NCBI GenBank assembly: GCA_947095585.1
Contig: OX352765.1
Location: 56,508,920-56,572,919, forward strand
Direction of reading: 5' to 3'
DNA: 64,000 nucleotides
From: Nephrocerus scutellatus
Taxonomy: Eukaryota; Arthropoda; Insecta; Diptera; Pipunculidae
Made by a program: the position numbers and the translations under genes. A model generated the notes under the pieces. That model was given only the letters and a program-made list of their open reading frames with translations, ran no database searches and was not told where the DNA came from. How positions within the stretch are numbered: position 1 is the first letter of the stretch; the number at the start of each line of letters is the position of its first letter. Positions 44,505-55,649 of the stretch are shown here, in pieces.

Positions 44505-45860
44505 ACCCAAGCTTATGCCACTTGCTCTCAACGATAACTGACTACGCCTTTCGACAACCTGAGACAGGTCAAGATTTACCAAAATATATAGCGAGCGATG
44601 ATATTCGCACGAGACGCCGATACGGAAAAAGACCTTCACACCAAACTCAAAATCAAAATGTATACCTAAAATGAGTGTCTAAAATAATTTCCAACCCACA
44701 CAATCGTGACGTGAGCATTCGAATCTGGAACAGTCCGAACTGAGCACTTACGATACGATCGTTGTTTAGTTGGGGTAAGTCTTATAAAAAAATTTATTGG
44801 TTCCAACTCAAAATATAATCTGCAAAATCCAATAGTAATAATAAAAACAGGCTTCCGAAATAAAATTTTGTTTTACAACTTGCTTTATCCTCCAGCTACA
44901 GGTTTCCAAGACGGTGGGTACGCTTTACTGACCCAACATCCAGGCATAAATAATTATATACTAAACTCTAAGATTTCATCAAATTTTCAAAAAAATAGCA
45001 TCAGTACTTTGGGTGTAGTATCCACAATTCAATGAGTAATAACACTTCCGAGAGTTGTTGCACTGAGATTAACTAATAGTTCTTTGAACCAATGGGCTCA
45101 CATGCTAATGACATTTTGGTCCGCTAATCACGCGTTGCAATCAGTGGTCGTTCCATCAATGCATTGCATTAACTAATCGAAGGAAACTTGAAAAATCAGC
45201 AAAACTAAACAATGGTATTTAAAGAATTTCCCAGCATTCCTTATGAACTGTAAAGCTATAGGTCAGGTCGACCGTTCAGAGCCCTATCGCCTGCATTTCC
45301 AAGAGTTATCCAGAACGATCATGGAACACTGGTGGAATCAAATTTTATTAAGATAACGTCGTTAGTTAGAAGTTCTTGAATACTAAGCTGTGACACGCAT
45401 CGCGGTCATATGAGCAGAATCCAAAACTACTGATTTAACTAAGAGAGTATAAGATATTGAAGACAAAATTATTGGGGCACTGCAGCGAGCACAAGGCCGA
45501 GCAGACGTTGCCTGGTCAGAACTTCTGCCACACGCAAAAATGTCTGCAATTCCAAACCAGTGGTCTAGTTCGTACCTCAGACGGAGCAGTACACCAATGA
45601 TAGAAAAAGGTCCAGTGTGAGTCGTTAATTGTATCGGGCGACCCCCTTTACGTCGAAATCCAAGGTCAGGTATTCATCCTGTTTAGGCTTCTTATTTACC
45701 TGCAATTCCTGGACGTAATACTTCAGGGACCCACCCCGGAAGAAAAAAATTACCACAAGGTATCTTAATTAATCTACTAGAAAAGTAAAATGGAAGGAAA
45801 AGGAAACAAAAAGAGTGAAACCCAAAGAAATCATAAGTATAAGCCAGAATTCCTTCGGGC
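44505..45860 (-). other. Interior of the long-LTR element, non-coding
   Basis: No domain is recognisable in any frame; short frames only. It contains no RT, integrase or gag motif. The primer site is at its right end. It would depend on proteins from another element if it ever moved. Confidence 0.55.
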
Positions 45861-45876
45861 CTCACGTTGGGCGCCA
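45861..45876 (-). promoter_or_regulatory. Lysine-tRNA primer-binding site
   Basis: Reverse complement TGGCGCCCAACGTGAG, followed by GCCCGAAGG, complementary to the 3' end of a lysine tRNA (the tRNA-Lys1,2 type). It is separated from the LTR by GAAAA. Confidence 0.75.
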
Positions 45877-45881
45877 TTTTC

Positions 45882-48014
45882 TGTAATGTGTTGATAACTA
45901 TTAGGTCATTCAAGGGTCAATCATTCAGCATCGGTGCGAAGGGTTTTCCTCTCTCATTTTCCTTTAGAAAGAAACTTGGACCATTTAGCGGAGATTATCG
46001 CAACCGGTTGGCACGCCTGGTTACCACTGCAAAGCTTGTCGAATCGTGGGGTAGGTTCTTGGATGAGGTTATTCTCCGGTGACATTACAAAAAAGATTAT
46101 GCGTGCCGTTGCAAAAACAAGAATAGAAAGACTATCTAAAGAGAAGAGCAGCCTAAGGGAAGGTGCTAAAATTACACGTATTACGTATGCCATTGGATGA
46201 TGGGCAGAGGAAGAGCTGGACAAGGATTAGGCCTATGAGGTCATCCTCCCCCTACTCCTCCTTTTCTCCACCCACCCTTCCGTGGATCCTATCGATGGTA
46301 GCGGACCCCCTTTGAGACGTCCCCTTAGTTCGGGATAAAACCTGCGCTGGAGGAAGATAGCCAATAAGTTCAAACACCCATTTAAGTCGGTTTCAAGTTA
46401 ACAACAATCTTTATTCCTTATTCATTTTCCCAATTAATAGGGGATGAGCCTTAACTGCTCCTTTATTTTTTTGCAATTATCGAAAAAGTTTATTAATAAA
46501 AAAGTTAATAATGAATTTCTAAATAATTATCCAAAGAATTTATTAATAACAAAGTTTATATTGGATTTATAAGTAATTATTCATAAAGTAGTTTATTAAT
46601 AACTTTAATAATGGATGAGCCCAACTGCTCATTTATTTCTTAGTAAATTTTTAAATATAGTTAGAAAGCATATCTTTACATACCACTTACTTGATTTAGC
46701 GAAGATCCTTGACTAATCGCCAGCGCTGTCGAGTCGTAAGAATCCTAACTAAAATGAAAAGGTTAATTACCCGCCCCTGAAGGCCCGATCAATAACCCCC
46801 CTTTTTTTTCCTCTGGATTTAACGAATACTTTACTACTTTAAAAGGCGTACCGAACTCGTCTTAGTTACTCAATCAAACAACAAATAAAAAAAATTTAGC
46901 AAAAACAAATTTAGATAAGATCAGCTTATGACTGGAAAAAAAAATCTGCAACCGATCCGCGTCTCGTCGCTTCATCGCTTCCGCCTTCCGTCGAATCCAG
47001 AACTTCCCATAAATTTCCCAGGTGGTTGTACAGAATGCCATAGGTTTCATCACCAGAGTTACGGCCATAATGGACTAGCGAACTTTTATTTCCGCTCGTT
47101 CCTGCAGGGGCATATGCCGGACTGTGTAAATACATTTACAATGCAAATTCGCGCACATTCACCAATACGCAGCCAGGAATTTTTCCTTTAGTGCAGACAA
47201 AAGAAATATGGCGGTCCACATGGGGAAGCCATTTTTGCTAGATGAAAATGCGGTTTTCGAGGACAGCACAGCCGAACATACGCCGGAAGAGTCTAGAATG
47301 TCCGCGTTTCGTGGAAACACGTGTCGATATGGATAACCTTTAAATGGTTTTCACGCCCGCCCTAATTATCGCAGTTCGCAAACCCCCTTTTTAATTACTC
47401 GACCCGACGCATTGAATTTTTCTTTTCCTTCTCACAACCACTTTATCCGAATATCCAATATTAACCAAGACAATTATTTCTGCAGGTTCCTGCAGGGACA
47501 CATGCCGGACGAAGTAAAAATACATGCCACGGAAATACTCGCCGATTCAACATTACGCAGCTAGGAATTTTGTTCTTTAGTGCGATCAAAGGAAAGATGG
47601 CGGTCCACATGGGGAAGCCATTTTTGATAAATGAAAATGCGGTTTTCGAGGACAGCCCAGCCGAACATACGCCGGAAGAGTCTAGAAAGTCCGCGTTTCG
47701 TGGAAACACGCCGCCACTGCGAAACTTCGGACTGTTACAATGATCCAAAACGATCCGCACTCAATATGATTTTTTTCCGCCCGTGATGGAATAAAATTTT
47801 CTTTTGTGTTATTTATTTGACCACCTTTTTGGTAAGGACCCGGCCGCTCACTCGTATCAGACACAGACAAAAAAAAACGATAACTTTACTATATATATAC
47901 AAATTCCTTTTTCTTTTATTTTTCCGTTTCAAGTATGCCGATTTCAAAGTAAGAGGCGACCGTCTCCCTTCGCAATTCCAACTCGACTCCCCACACGAAT
48001 TACTTCTGCCAGCA
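45882..48014 (-). repeat. Long LTR B (2133 bp)
   Basis: Matches LTR A from TGTAATGTG to CTGCCAGCA. It lacks two of the three 70-bp GATGAGCCCAACTGCTCATT units (one at 46613) and a stretch near 47350. It retains the internal 230-bp repeat pair (about 47098 and 47487). On the minus strand it is the 5' LTR, next to the primer site. Confidence 0.7.
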
Positions 48015-48700
48015 ACTCTATATCTATCCAATGCAATGCACTGTGCGAGAGCGGTACGCATTCAGGCATGCAGGTAGTAAGTGTAGTATGTTAGCGGCAT
48101 TTTCTAGTCGATTCTCTCACCGCGGCCAGCAACCGATTTCGCACTCCGTCTCGGTGATTGCATTTGAGGGGGGGGGGAGGTGTTGTGTGGCCTAAAATCA
48201 TCCGATTTTGACTAGCCAATCATATGCTCTGAGTCTAAATCTTTTGGTTGCAGCATAGCTGTACCAAGCATCGGATGATTTTACGGCATCATTCTCTGCT
48301 TCGCAATACCAGGCAGCAGCGTTTTTCTCTCTCCCATTGTCGAAACCAAAACCTTCCACAGAAAGTCCAACTGTACGCACACTAATGCTGTAAACCAATT
48401 CCTAACGAATTTTTGTTTGAGTGATGGGAATGCAGTGTACAAAATTATATGCAGTCGCAGCGAACGAGAAACATGAGATGGTGTGGTGGGAAACAAAAAG
48501 AATTTTATATGGATTTTGCTCTTTAGTTGATTCCTAATACAAAGCATTTGCGATATTTCCAAGCATGTCTCTGTGTATGATCGTAACAGTTGGACCCTCT
48601 ATAGAGGAGGTTTTGCCCACGGTTGGCAAGACCAATACATTGGCAGCTGGAATTTTGATAATCCTACCGTAACAGGGTTTCGCTGTGCTATCCTGCTACC
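48015..48700. other. Unassigned sequence with a 14-bp inverted repeat
   Basis: TAAAATCATCCGAT at 48193-48206 and its exact reverse complement at 48270-48283 flank 63 bases. A G-run (48167-48177) is nearby. No gene; open frames on both strands around 48198-48815 have no recognisable domain. Confidence 0.5.
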
Positions 48701-49115
48701 ATTACAGAATCAGAGCAAAATCGTTTGCTTAAAAACGTTGCATATAAATAGCAAATATATTGGCAAAATTATCTCTGATTTGGTAGATTTTAGAATGTTT
48801 AAAAATTTAAAATAAGTCTGCACGTTTTGCTTAGTTTCAGCTCTGAGTCAGAGCAAAATTATTTGCTTAGAAACAGCATGTGTTTGAGGAAACTATTTTG
48901 CTCAGAATAAGAGCTGAAATTAAGCAAAACGTTCAGAATAAATTAATATTTTTAAACATTCTGAACTTTAGCAAACATTTTAGCAAAATCAGAACTTATA
49001 TTTCCAATATAGGCAAAGTATTCAGACAGAACTAAAATATTGCTTAACACTTTCTGAATAACTTCTGATTTTGCCTGACATAAGAAAATCTTTCTTAATA
49101 GCAAACAAATTGCTA
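48700..49115. repeat. Foldback (MITE-like) inverted-repeat element
   Basis: A left arm at 48781-48855 and a right arm at 48895-48975 are imperfect inverted copies of about 75 bp, sharing AGAATGTTTAAAAAT, ACGTTTTGCTTA and TTTCAGCTCT. The palindrome GCTCTGAGTCAGAGC sits at 48840-48854. AATCAGAGCAAAAT-type repeats extend on both sides. No transposase is coded. Confidence 0.65.
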
Positions 49116-49440
49116 CTTGGGACAGCTAAATAAAATGACGCCCAACGTGGGGTGTAGTGTGGTATGCTGGTCAGTTTGTGTAAAATAGCGACAATATCTT
49201 AAACGGTAAGACTTCATTACATAAAATAGCGCCCAACGTGGGGCCCGACATTGATGGGTTTTTATCTATTCCGTTCCGGTCCCCAAACTCTAGGGTTTCT
49301 TAATTTTTTTTAAATCACGTTGGTTAACTCCAACGTGGGGCTCGAACGGTAATGGTATCTTATCTATTCCGTTCGGGTCCCCACCACACTTCTGGTTTTA
49401 TTGATTATTTTTAAATCACGTTGGTTAACTCCAACGTGTG
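49116..49440 (+). repeat. Iterated lysine primer-site-like repeats
   Basis: CAACGTG occurs at 49143, 49234, 49331 and 49432 (91, 97 and 101 bp apart), each within CGCCCAACGTGGGG or CTCCAACGTGGGGCTCGAAC. The second is ACATAAAATAGCGCCCAACG, close to the LTR-primer-site junction of the long-LTR element. At the third and fourth, CACGTTGG and CCAACGTG form perfect 8-bp stems (49317-49338 and 49418-49439). Confidence 0.75.
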
Positions 49441-52180
49441 GCCCGAAGGGAGTACATACTTAGTGCTGGCTTTCTTTTTTGGGTTCCACATGTTTATGTT
49501 TATTAAATTCCCCTTTCAAATTTCAATTCTTTTGTGCTGTTAGATTAATTAAAAGTAGTGTCTTTAGGACATTGCCCATATCCTTTCGTCCAGTGTGAAA
49601 GGTGAACTAGTTCATCCGGAAACGCTGGTGTTCTGGTGTTTGTCTGCCGGAAACTTGACCAATGATTTTGATATCTTTTGGAAGATTTCTTCTCTCACTA
49701 ATTAACCTACGCTGAATCAGGGAATTTGTATGTTTTTTTATTTTTTTTTGTTACCTTTCGTTCGGTAAGCTGTTTAGGGTTGATTTGGAATTGCAGGATT
49801 TCTTTAGCAACGGCTGATTACCTGAAGTCAAATACCTAACAGTTTTGACGAAGCGATAGTGCTTAAATTTTTTTTTATATATTTTGGGTTTGAGGAAGGA
49901 ATACAGCTTGGAATTAGTAAACCGATTTCATTGACTAGTGATACTACGAGAATGAGATGCGGTAAAGGATCGCAAGCTTAAGTAATAGTATATTGACTAT
50001 TCGATTTTTTTGTGTCAAACCTGTTTTGATGGCCTGTGGGACTATCGCGTATTCCGATTTCCTGCACATTATAGCCGGAAAGTCGAGTATAGGTTGCTGG
50101 TGAAGTCATTAATCTGACTTGTTTTAGTTTTAAAGTAAATTGCGAAACTTCGCTAAGCATTAACACTGGCCCGGGGTATCAGGTGAGGAGAATAGCCCGG
50201 GTTCTTTCCCACCCCTTTGATTAAGAGCATGCGTTAGAGAGAGAGACGCATAACCGAGAGTTCCTTGTTTACATTTTCTTGATATCTTCGTTAATTTTTT
50301 TTTGCTTTGTTTCTCAAATACAATATATACAAATATTTTTTTTTTCATATATTCGCGATTGCCTTGAATTCCTTGAAGGAACGAGGGGTTTCGGATTGGT
50401 TTTGAACGAGATTAGGTATATGACCTCGTCTCGAGTTTAAGAAAGGCACCGTAGATTTCTTGATTGTTACCCTTGACCGCGTCAAGACGATTAGCTTATT
50501 TAAACTGATGCTAGTTACTAACTACCATTGATATTGATGTACTGTTTTTTTTTAATTTTATTAATTTTTTTTTTTTTGTTTCAAAGGTTTCAGACCTTAC
50601 ATTTGAAAGCCTTTTTTTGTAATATATTATTTTATCAGAGTTTTAATCACTTACAGTGGTCCTGCGGTTACGTTACCCGGGTAGAAAACTGGCATAAACG
50701 TTTTCTCAGTCCGTAACCACCCATTAGGTTAAGTGACACATACTTAGACTTAAAGAACCCTTGAGTTGACCACTCCTCAATTTTTTTTTTGTTAAGCCGA
50801 TATTTAAAGGTAAAAATCGGGCTGGTCATCTCAAAGAGGCCCTTGTTATAAGATACGTTTTTTTTTAATTATATACCTACTTATTGGCTTATTTAATAAA
50901 ATATTGCATCCCTAAGTATGGCTGTCAGACGGAATTTTGATTGTCCTGCTAAACCAAGGTTGCCCTTAGAAGTCGCATGAGTGCACTCTGTGCAAAATCG
51001 AAATTGATGGTAGCTCGAGAGAGTTGTCAACTTGGTAGATTCTTTCGAGTTCTACACTTTCCTTCTTTTCCTAAATTTTAATTTCTAAATAGCTTAATTA
51101 AAACAGTTTCCTTAATGGAACGGTCTACTTTGTACCTCTAGCGTGATTGATTTCGCAAGCTCATCCGGAAATGCAAGAGAACTGGTGCTCGACTGCCGGT
51201 TTCTTGACCGTTGATACTTCAATCGAAATTTTTCCATTCTTTGGACAATTTCTCATCTGTCCAGAAATGTTTCTCGCTGGAACTAATTTGTTTCTTCCTA
51301 ATTTTGCTTATCCGATTGAAACGTTCGTGACTTGATTCTTCTTGGAACTGCAGGAGTTTAGAATGCTGACTTTCTGACCAGAAGTGAACCGGTTTTTCTT
51401 TAAATTTCATTAATTTAAGCGTCTGTCTAAATTCCTGACCAGAAGTGAATCAGTCCTTCTTGGAAGTGCAGTAGTATTAGAAACAGGCTAACTAATTGAT
51501 AAGAGGATGACCAAAATTGGCATTCATTAAACTTCAATCTCTATTATTTCTTTCGTCTGTTTGATAAATAGATTTTCGTTCTCGATCTATCTAGGGTTTT
51601 CTTTGACCAGTGGAACAAGCTTCTAGCTGGATTGCTGACCAGATAGTGACTCGTTTCTTCTTCGAATTGCAGGAGTTTAGAGCTGGCTACCTGACCAGAA
51701 GTAAATCAGTTTTCTTGGAATTGCAGTAGTTTTAGCGGGGTTGAACTGGCTGATCGCTTAGGCCCTAGGGTTCGATTGTAGAAAACAATTAAATTCATTT
51801 TTTAATTTCTTTTCCCTATAAGAGGCACCCATTGTGCACTCTCGCTCCGTCATCGGTGTGCTCCGGAGATTTTGCTTGGAGGTGAGGAAGAAGCCGATGG
51901 AAATTTAAAAGTTAGATACTTGGTATTTTGTTAGAGAGTTTAGTATCTAATTGGTACATTTAAGATTGTATAGTTAAGATTTTGTTTGGTTACTCAAAAC
52001 TTATTTATTATAAATAAGGTTTTATTATCGATTTATCTCAGAAATTTTGAAAATTTAGTTTTGTTGTTGTAGAACTAAAGTTCCGCCGTCTTTAGTTATA
52101 AATTTATAATGCTAAAAAGCTATTTTAATTGCTCTGCTTCATTAGGAAGATTCGGAAGGCAAAGCTATAGGCACATTTCA
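49441..52180. other. Long non-coding stretch, probably retroelement leader or LTR
   Basis: No coding domain in 2.7 kb. Internal repetition is evident: GACCAGAAGTGAA(T/C)CAGT-like and TTCTTGGAATTGCAG(G/T)AGT-like phrases recur at about 51340-51740, and CTCATCCGGAAA with CTGCCGG recurs near 49612 and 51158. Poly-T runs are frequent. Its left edge has the primer-site repeats, so it is likely the untranslated part of a lysine-primed LTR element. Confidence 0.45.
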
Positions 52181-52189
52181 TGCTAAGGA

Positions 52190-52265
52190 TATGAAACAGT
52201 GAAATTCGCTCTAGTTGTACTTGTCGCCTTTTTCAGCCCTCTCGTTGTTCTTGGTGGAACACTTT
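52190..52265 (+). pseudogene. Signal-peptide-like coding fragment
   Basis: From GTG at 52200 the frame reads VKFALVVLVAFFSPLVVLGG and stops at TGA 52267. A basic start followed by a hydrophobic core is what a secretory signal peptide looks like. The expected ATG reads GTG and an upstream ATG (52191) meets a stop after two codons. It may be the front of a dead small secreted-protein gene; chance hydrophobicity cannot be excluded. Confidence 0.3.
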
Positions 52266-52269
52266 GAAG

Positions 52270-52660
52270 CCTGTTTTGTGGTGGCGACCGTCCAGAATAG
52301 GCACCCAGTATTCCAAAACGAGAATTGTTATATGTCAAAGATAACTACACCGAGAATTATTATCCCCTTCATACGACTTTTGACTTTGACCTTGAATGTT
52401 GTTATTGTGAACAAATATCAGCTCTCGATAGACACGACTATTGACGACAGCTAAACTGAATCGGAATTCGATTTAATGGTACTCTCTGTTTTGCTGGCTT
52501 ACGCACTACATAAGAGCTATACGATGTGGTGGCTGCGCAACGGCAGTAGGTTGTAAACAACAACAACCACATTTGTTTTATTCTGTCGTTAGCAGGCATT
52601 CGAACGAGTCAGTTTTTTTTTGTTTTTCTATTGATCTGATATTTCTCGTATATTATATTT
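52270..52660. other. Unassigned sequence
   Basis: One 79-codon frame (52215-52454) has no known domain. A CAACAACAACCACA tract lies near 52559. Nothing further is recognised. Confidence 0.35.
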
Positions 52661-52669
52661 CATATTCTG

Positions 52670-53100
52670 CACCCGAACGCACTTTGAATTCAATTCTAAA
52701 TTTCCAATTTAACATTTTGTGACAAAAAAAATTAAACCGTGAAAAAAAAAATTGATACTCGATTGGTAGAAAAAAAATAATTGCTAAGTGGAGTAACATT
52801 AATCATATAAAACCGAAAGGCAAAATGGCCGTCGCCTGCGCCACGCTATCATCAGTTCGTGATTTGCCCCATAGTGATTGTTACCAAGATTTGTTCCGTT
52901 GCGTACAATTTTAAAAAAATTTATAATCATTCGCTTAGTGCTGAAAACGAACGCTTGAAATCGTTCAGGTCTTGGAATATTGCACACAATATTTTTTTTT
53001 ATATAAACGAAAGCTCCTTCATAAAATGACGCCCAACGTGGGGCCTAAGTGTAGTGTGGTATGCTGGCCAGTTTGTGTAAAATAACAACAATATACAAAT
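52670..53100 (+). repeat. MAVACATL mini-ORF unit with lysine primer-site-like sequence
   Basis: The same unit as at 35.8 and 41.2 kb, with ATGGCCGTCGCC at 52825. About 200 bp further on, AAAATGACGCCCAACGTGGGGC (52.03-style junction at 53024-53045) is followed by TGTAGTGTGGTATGCTGG, identical to 49150-49167. This ties the mini-ORF repeat to a lysine-primed LTR element. The Jockey-like copy 2 inserted at its right edge. Confidence 0.6.
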
Positions 53101-53149
53101 TTTTTATTTTTTTTTATAATTCGCGCACGCTTCAAGGGGTTTGCACCCT

Positions 53150-54488
53150 TATAATAATCGGCTATATGCTTGGCACAGCGTGGGCGTTAAGGAAGAGGAG
53201 AGGAGAAAAGAGGAGATGTCTATGAGCTTGTGTTTTGAATGCCTGTGGATCATAGTGAGGTGGGAAGACAGAGATTGGCAGAGCATTCCACATAAGTGTT
53301 GTACGGCTGAAGAACGAATCCCTGAATTTAACTGTACGTCCGAAGATGGGCTTAAGGGTAAACTGATGAGCATTTAGAGCGCCACGAGTATTGTAGTTGA
53401 ATTCAAGGAGAGGTGACATGCAGCTCTCTCTTGAGCACCGCTGGTAGAGAAGCGATAAAACAGTGACAAGCAAGAAACGTTCCTGCGGTGTTCAAGCGAA
53501 TCTATTGAAGTAGTCTTAGGCGCAACAGACCAGATATGGCAATTGTACTTAAGTTTTGGGCGAATAAAAGCCTTGTATATGGAAGCCAAATCAGAGGGAG
53601 TGAAATATTTCTTGCACTGGGCTAGAAAACCTAAACATTTCGCAGCATTTTTAGCGACGGTAAATATGTGGTCATTCCAACGAAGCTTGTCGTTAACTCA
53701 CGTACCGAGAATTGCAAGATTTTCAGTTTTCTCGATGCAAGTGCCATTCATGGATAATGGCTTGGGGTTTAGGATTCGCTTGGACGACAGGAGACAGCAA
53801 TGGGTTTTGGAAGCGTTAAATTCCACTCGATTGATTTCTCCCCATTGTATTGTGCTGTCAAGGTCAGAATTTAACGTGCTTAACATACGAAGTTGGTTGA
53901 GCTTCACATTAATAAAAATGAAAAAGAGTGTCGGGGACAGAACAGAGCCCTGGGGAACGCCAGCATTTATGTGGTGTATTTCAGACTTGAAACTGTCCAA
54001 AACAACTTGAATTGATCGGTCCACAATATAGCTTCTAATCCAATGAAGCAGTTTATCATCGACTCCATAAGCACGCATTTTAGACAAAAGAGCTTGATGC
54101 CAAACTCTGTCAAATGCCTTAGAAATATCGAGTGCAACAGCTTTGCTTTCTCCAAAATGAGAACTAATGGGGAAATACCATCTGGCCCAGCGGATTTGTG
54201 AATGTTGAGATCGTTTAAAACTCTAGCAAATGCACGAGTACGAATGAAGATCTGTCCCATAGAGTGTTCAATACTCGGGGGTGCAGGCAGTATCAATGCA
54301 CAATCTGGAAGCGTGGAGCTAGCTGCAAAATGTGCAGCAAACATATTGGCTTTGTCTGTAGAGTTGACAACTGGAGTGTCATTATAAATAAGCGTTGGAA
54401 TGGACGACGAGGCTTTATTTTTGATTCTTTTCCCGAATGACCAAACATTTTTACTACCTTTGCGACATTGTAGTATTTTTTGCCTCAA
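53150..54488 (-). pseudogene. Jockey-like reverse transcriptase (copy 2)
   Basis: LNIHKSAGPDGISPLVL (about 54215-54165) is followed by a deletion that removes most of the fingers. Motif A is visible across a frame change (ALDISKAFDRVWH, near 54135-54095), then KMRAYGVDDKLLHWIRSYI and motif B INAGVPQGSVLSP (53970-53930). Where motif C (FADD) should be, FIFINVKLNQLRML shows a deletion at about 53905. The tail LNSTTILVAL and FFSRTTLMWNALP ends near 53170. Inactive. Confidence 0.75.
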
Positions 54489-55642
54489 TTTTCGGTCGTA
54501 GGCGAATTTGACTCGCCGAAGATTATCATTGCAATCATTTCTGGCTCGTTTAAACTTTTTTCGGTTTTCCTCTGTAGGGTCTGCTTTGTAAAACCGAAAG
54601 CATACCTCTCAAATCCTAGAAGCCTCTTTACAGCTCGAGTCGTACCATCCATCATCCTTAGGTTTATAGACTTATCCCTGAAGGGGATAAACTTTCTCAT
54701 ACCAATAAGAATGATGTTTGTGATTGCATCAGCGGCGGCATCCACGTTGTTATCGCGAAACAATAGCGACCAGTTATAACTCCCAAAGAAGTTGTTAAGG
54801 CCGTCCCAATTGGCTTTCTCGTATTGCCATACTGTTTTTTTGGGAGTTTTTTCTCTAACTGCGTGGTTTATTAACGAGAAATTAGCTGATACAACACAAT
54901 GGTCAGACGAGCCTAGAGGCGATAATACATTGACGCAGTAATTATCAGGACAAGAGGTAAGGAACAAGTCAAGGTTGTTTGCGGAATTATTTGCAATGTC
55001 AGGTATTCGTTTAGGCTCATTTATAAGCTGAGTAAGGTGATTTAAGTCAGCGAACAACTGAACATCCATTCCTACGGGTGTTGTCTGGCCAGAATTGCAA
55101 AGCCACCCAGTATTGTGTACGTTGAAATCGTCCGCAATAACGATTTCAGTGTTTTCATCATTTCTGACAATTCTTGTAATTGAGTCAGACAGTGCATCAA
55201 TCTCGTGAAGAGTTGAAGCTCTGTCTAAGTTGGAGCTTCAATAAAGAAAGCGTTAGTGGATGTTGCGCCCCTGTACCATTACTCTCAGCCAAATGAAATT
55301 AAATTCTGCATTGGAACATTGGCTTAAATAAGGCAAAAGTTTGAACGCAACATCACTACGGACATAAATTGCAAGTCCGCGTCTTGGGAAAAATAATGGC
55401 ACTAAGCAATACCCAGGCAGATTTAAATCTGAAGTATCAGAATTCATAAATACCTGAGTTTTGCTTAGTACCAGAATTGCTGGACTGTGGACATTTACAT
55501 GGGTGAATACAGCGAAAAAATTCGTTCTCAGCCCACGTATGTTGCTGAGATCCACTCGGAAACTACACATCACTACACAAAACAAACACACAAAATACAA
55601 CTTACCGCTTCTTTTAACCGAATTGAGAAGAGTATGTCTCAA
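54485..55642 (-). pseudogene. Jockey-like endonuclease (copy 2)
   Basis: A 129-codon frame (55642-55253) starts with VDLSNIRGLRTNFFAVF and LVLSKTQVFMNSD, then RRGLAIYVRSDVAF and FNFIWLRVMVQGRNIH. In related enzymes the motif is LSETQ with a catalytic Glu; here it is LSKTQ, a Glu-to-Lys change. After a frameshift, a 194-codon frame (55069-54485) carries GSSDHCVVSANFSLINHAV (catalytic SDH) and the linker to RT. The GDFNVH block falls in the gap, out of frame. Confidence 0.75.
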
Positions 55643-55649
55643 ATTGTAT

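Larger units (their letters stand above)
42058..48014 (-). mobile_element. Non-autonomous LTR retrotransposon with very long LTRs
   Basis: Two direct repeats of 2447 and 2133 bp flank a 1.38-kb interior. On the minus strand a lysine-type primer site (TGGCGCCCAACGTGAG, 45876-45861) lies 5 bases inside LTR B, just where minus-strand priming should occur. The interior has no gag or pol. This is the arrangement of a LARD/TRIM-like non-autonomous element. I found no matching target duplication at the ends, and the purine tract next to LTR A is weak. Confidence 0.65.

Noticed and set aside
48573..48815. 80-codon plus-strand ORF
   Set aside because: Overlaps the foldback repeat, has no domain and biased composition only from A/T-rich DNA.
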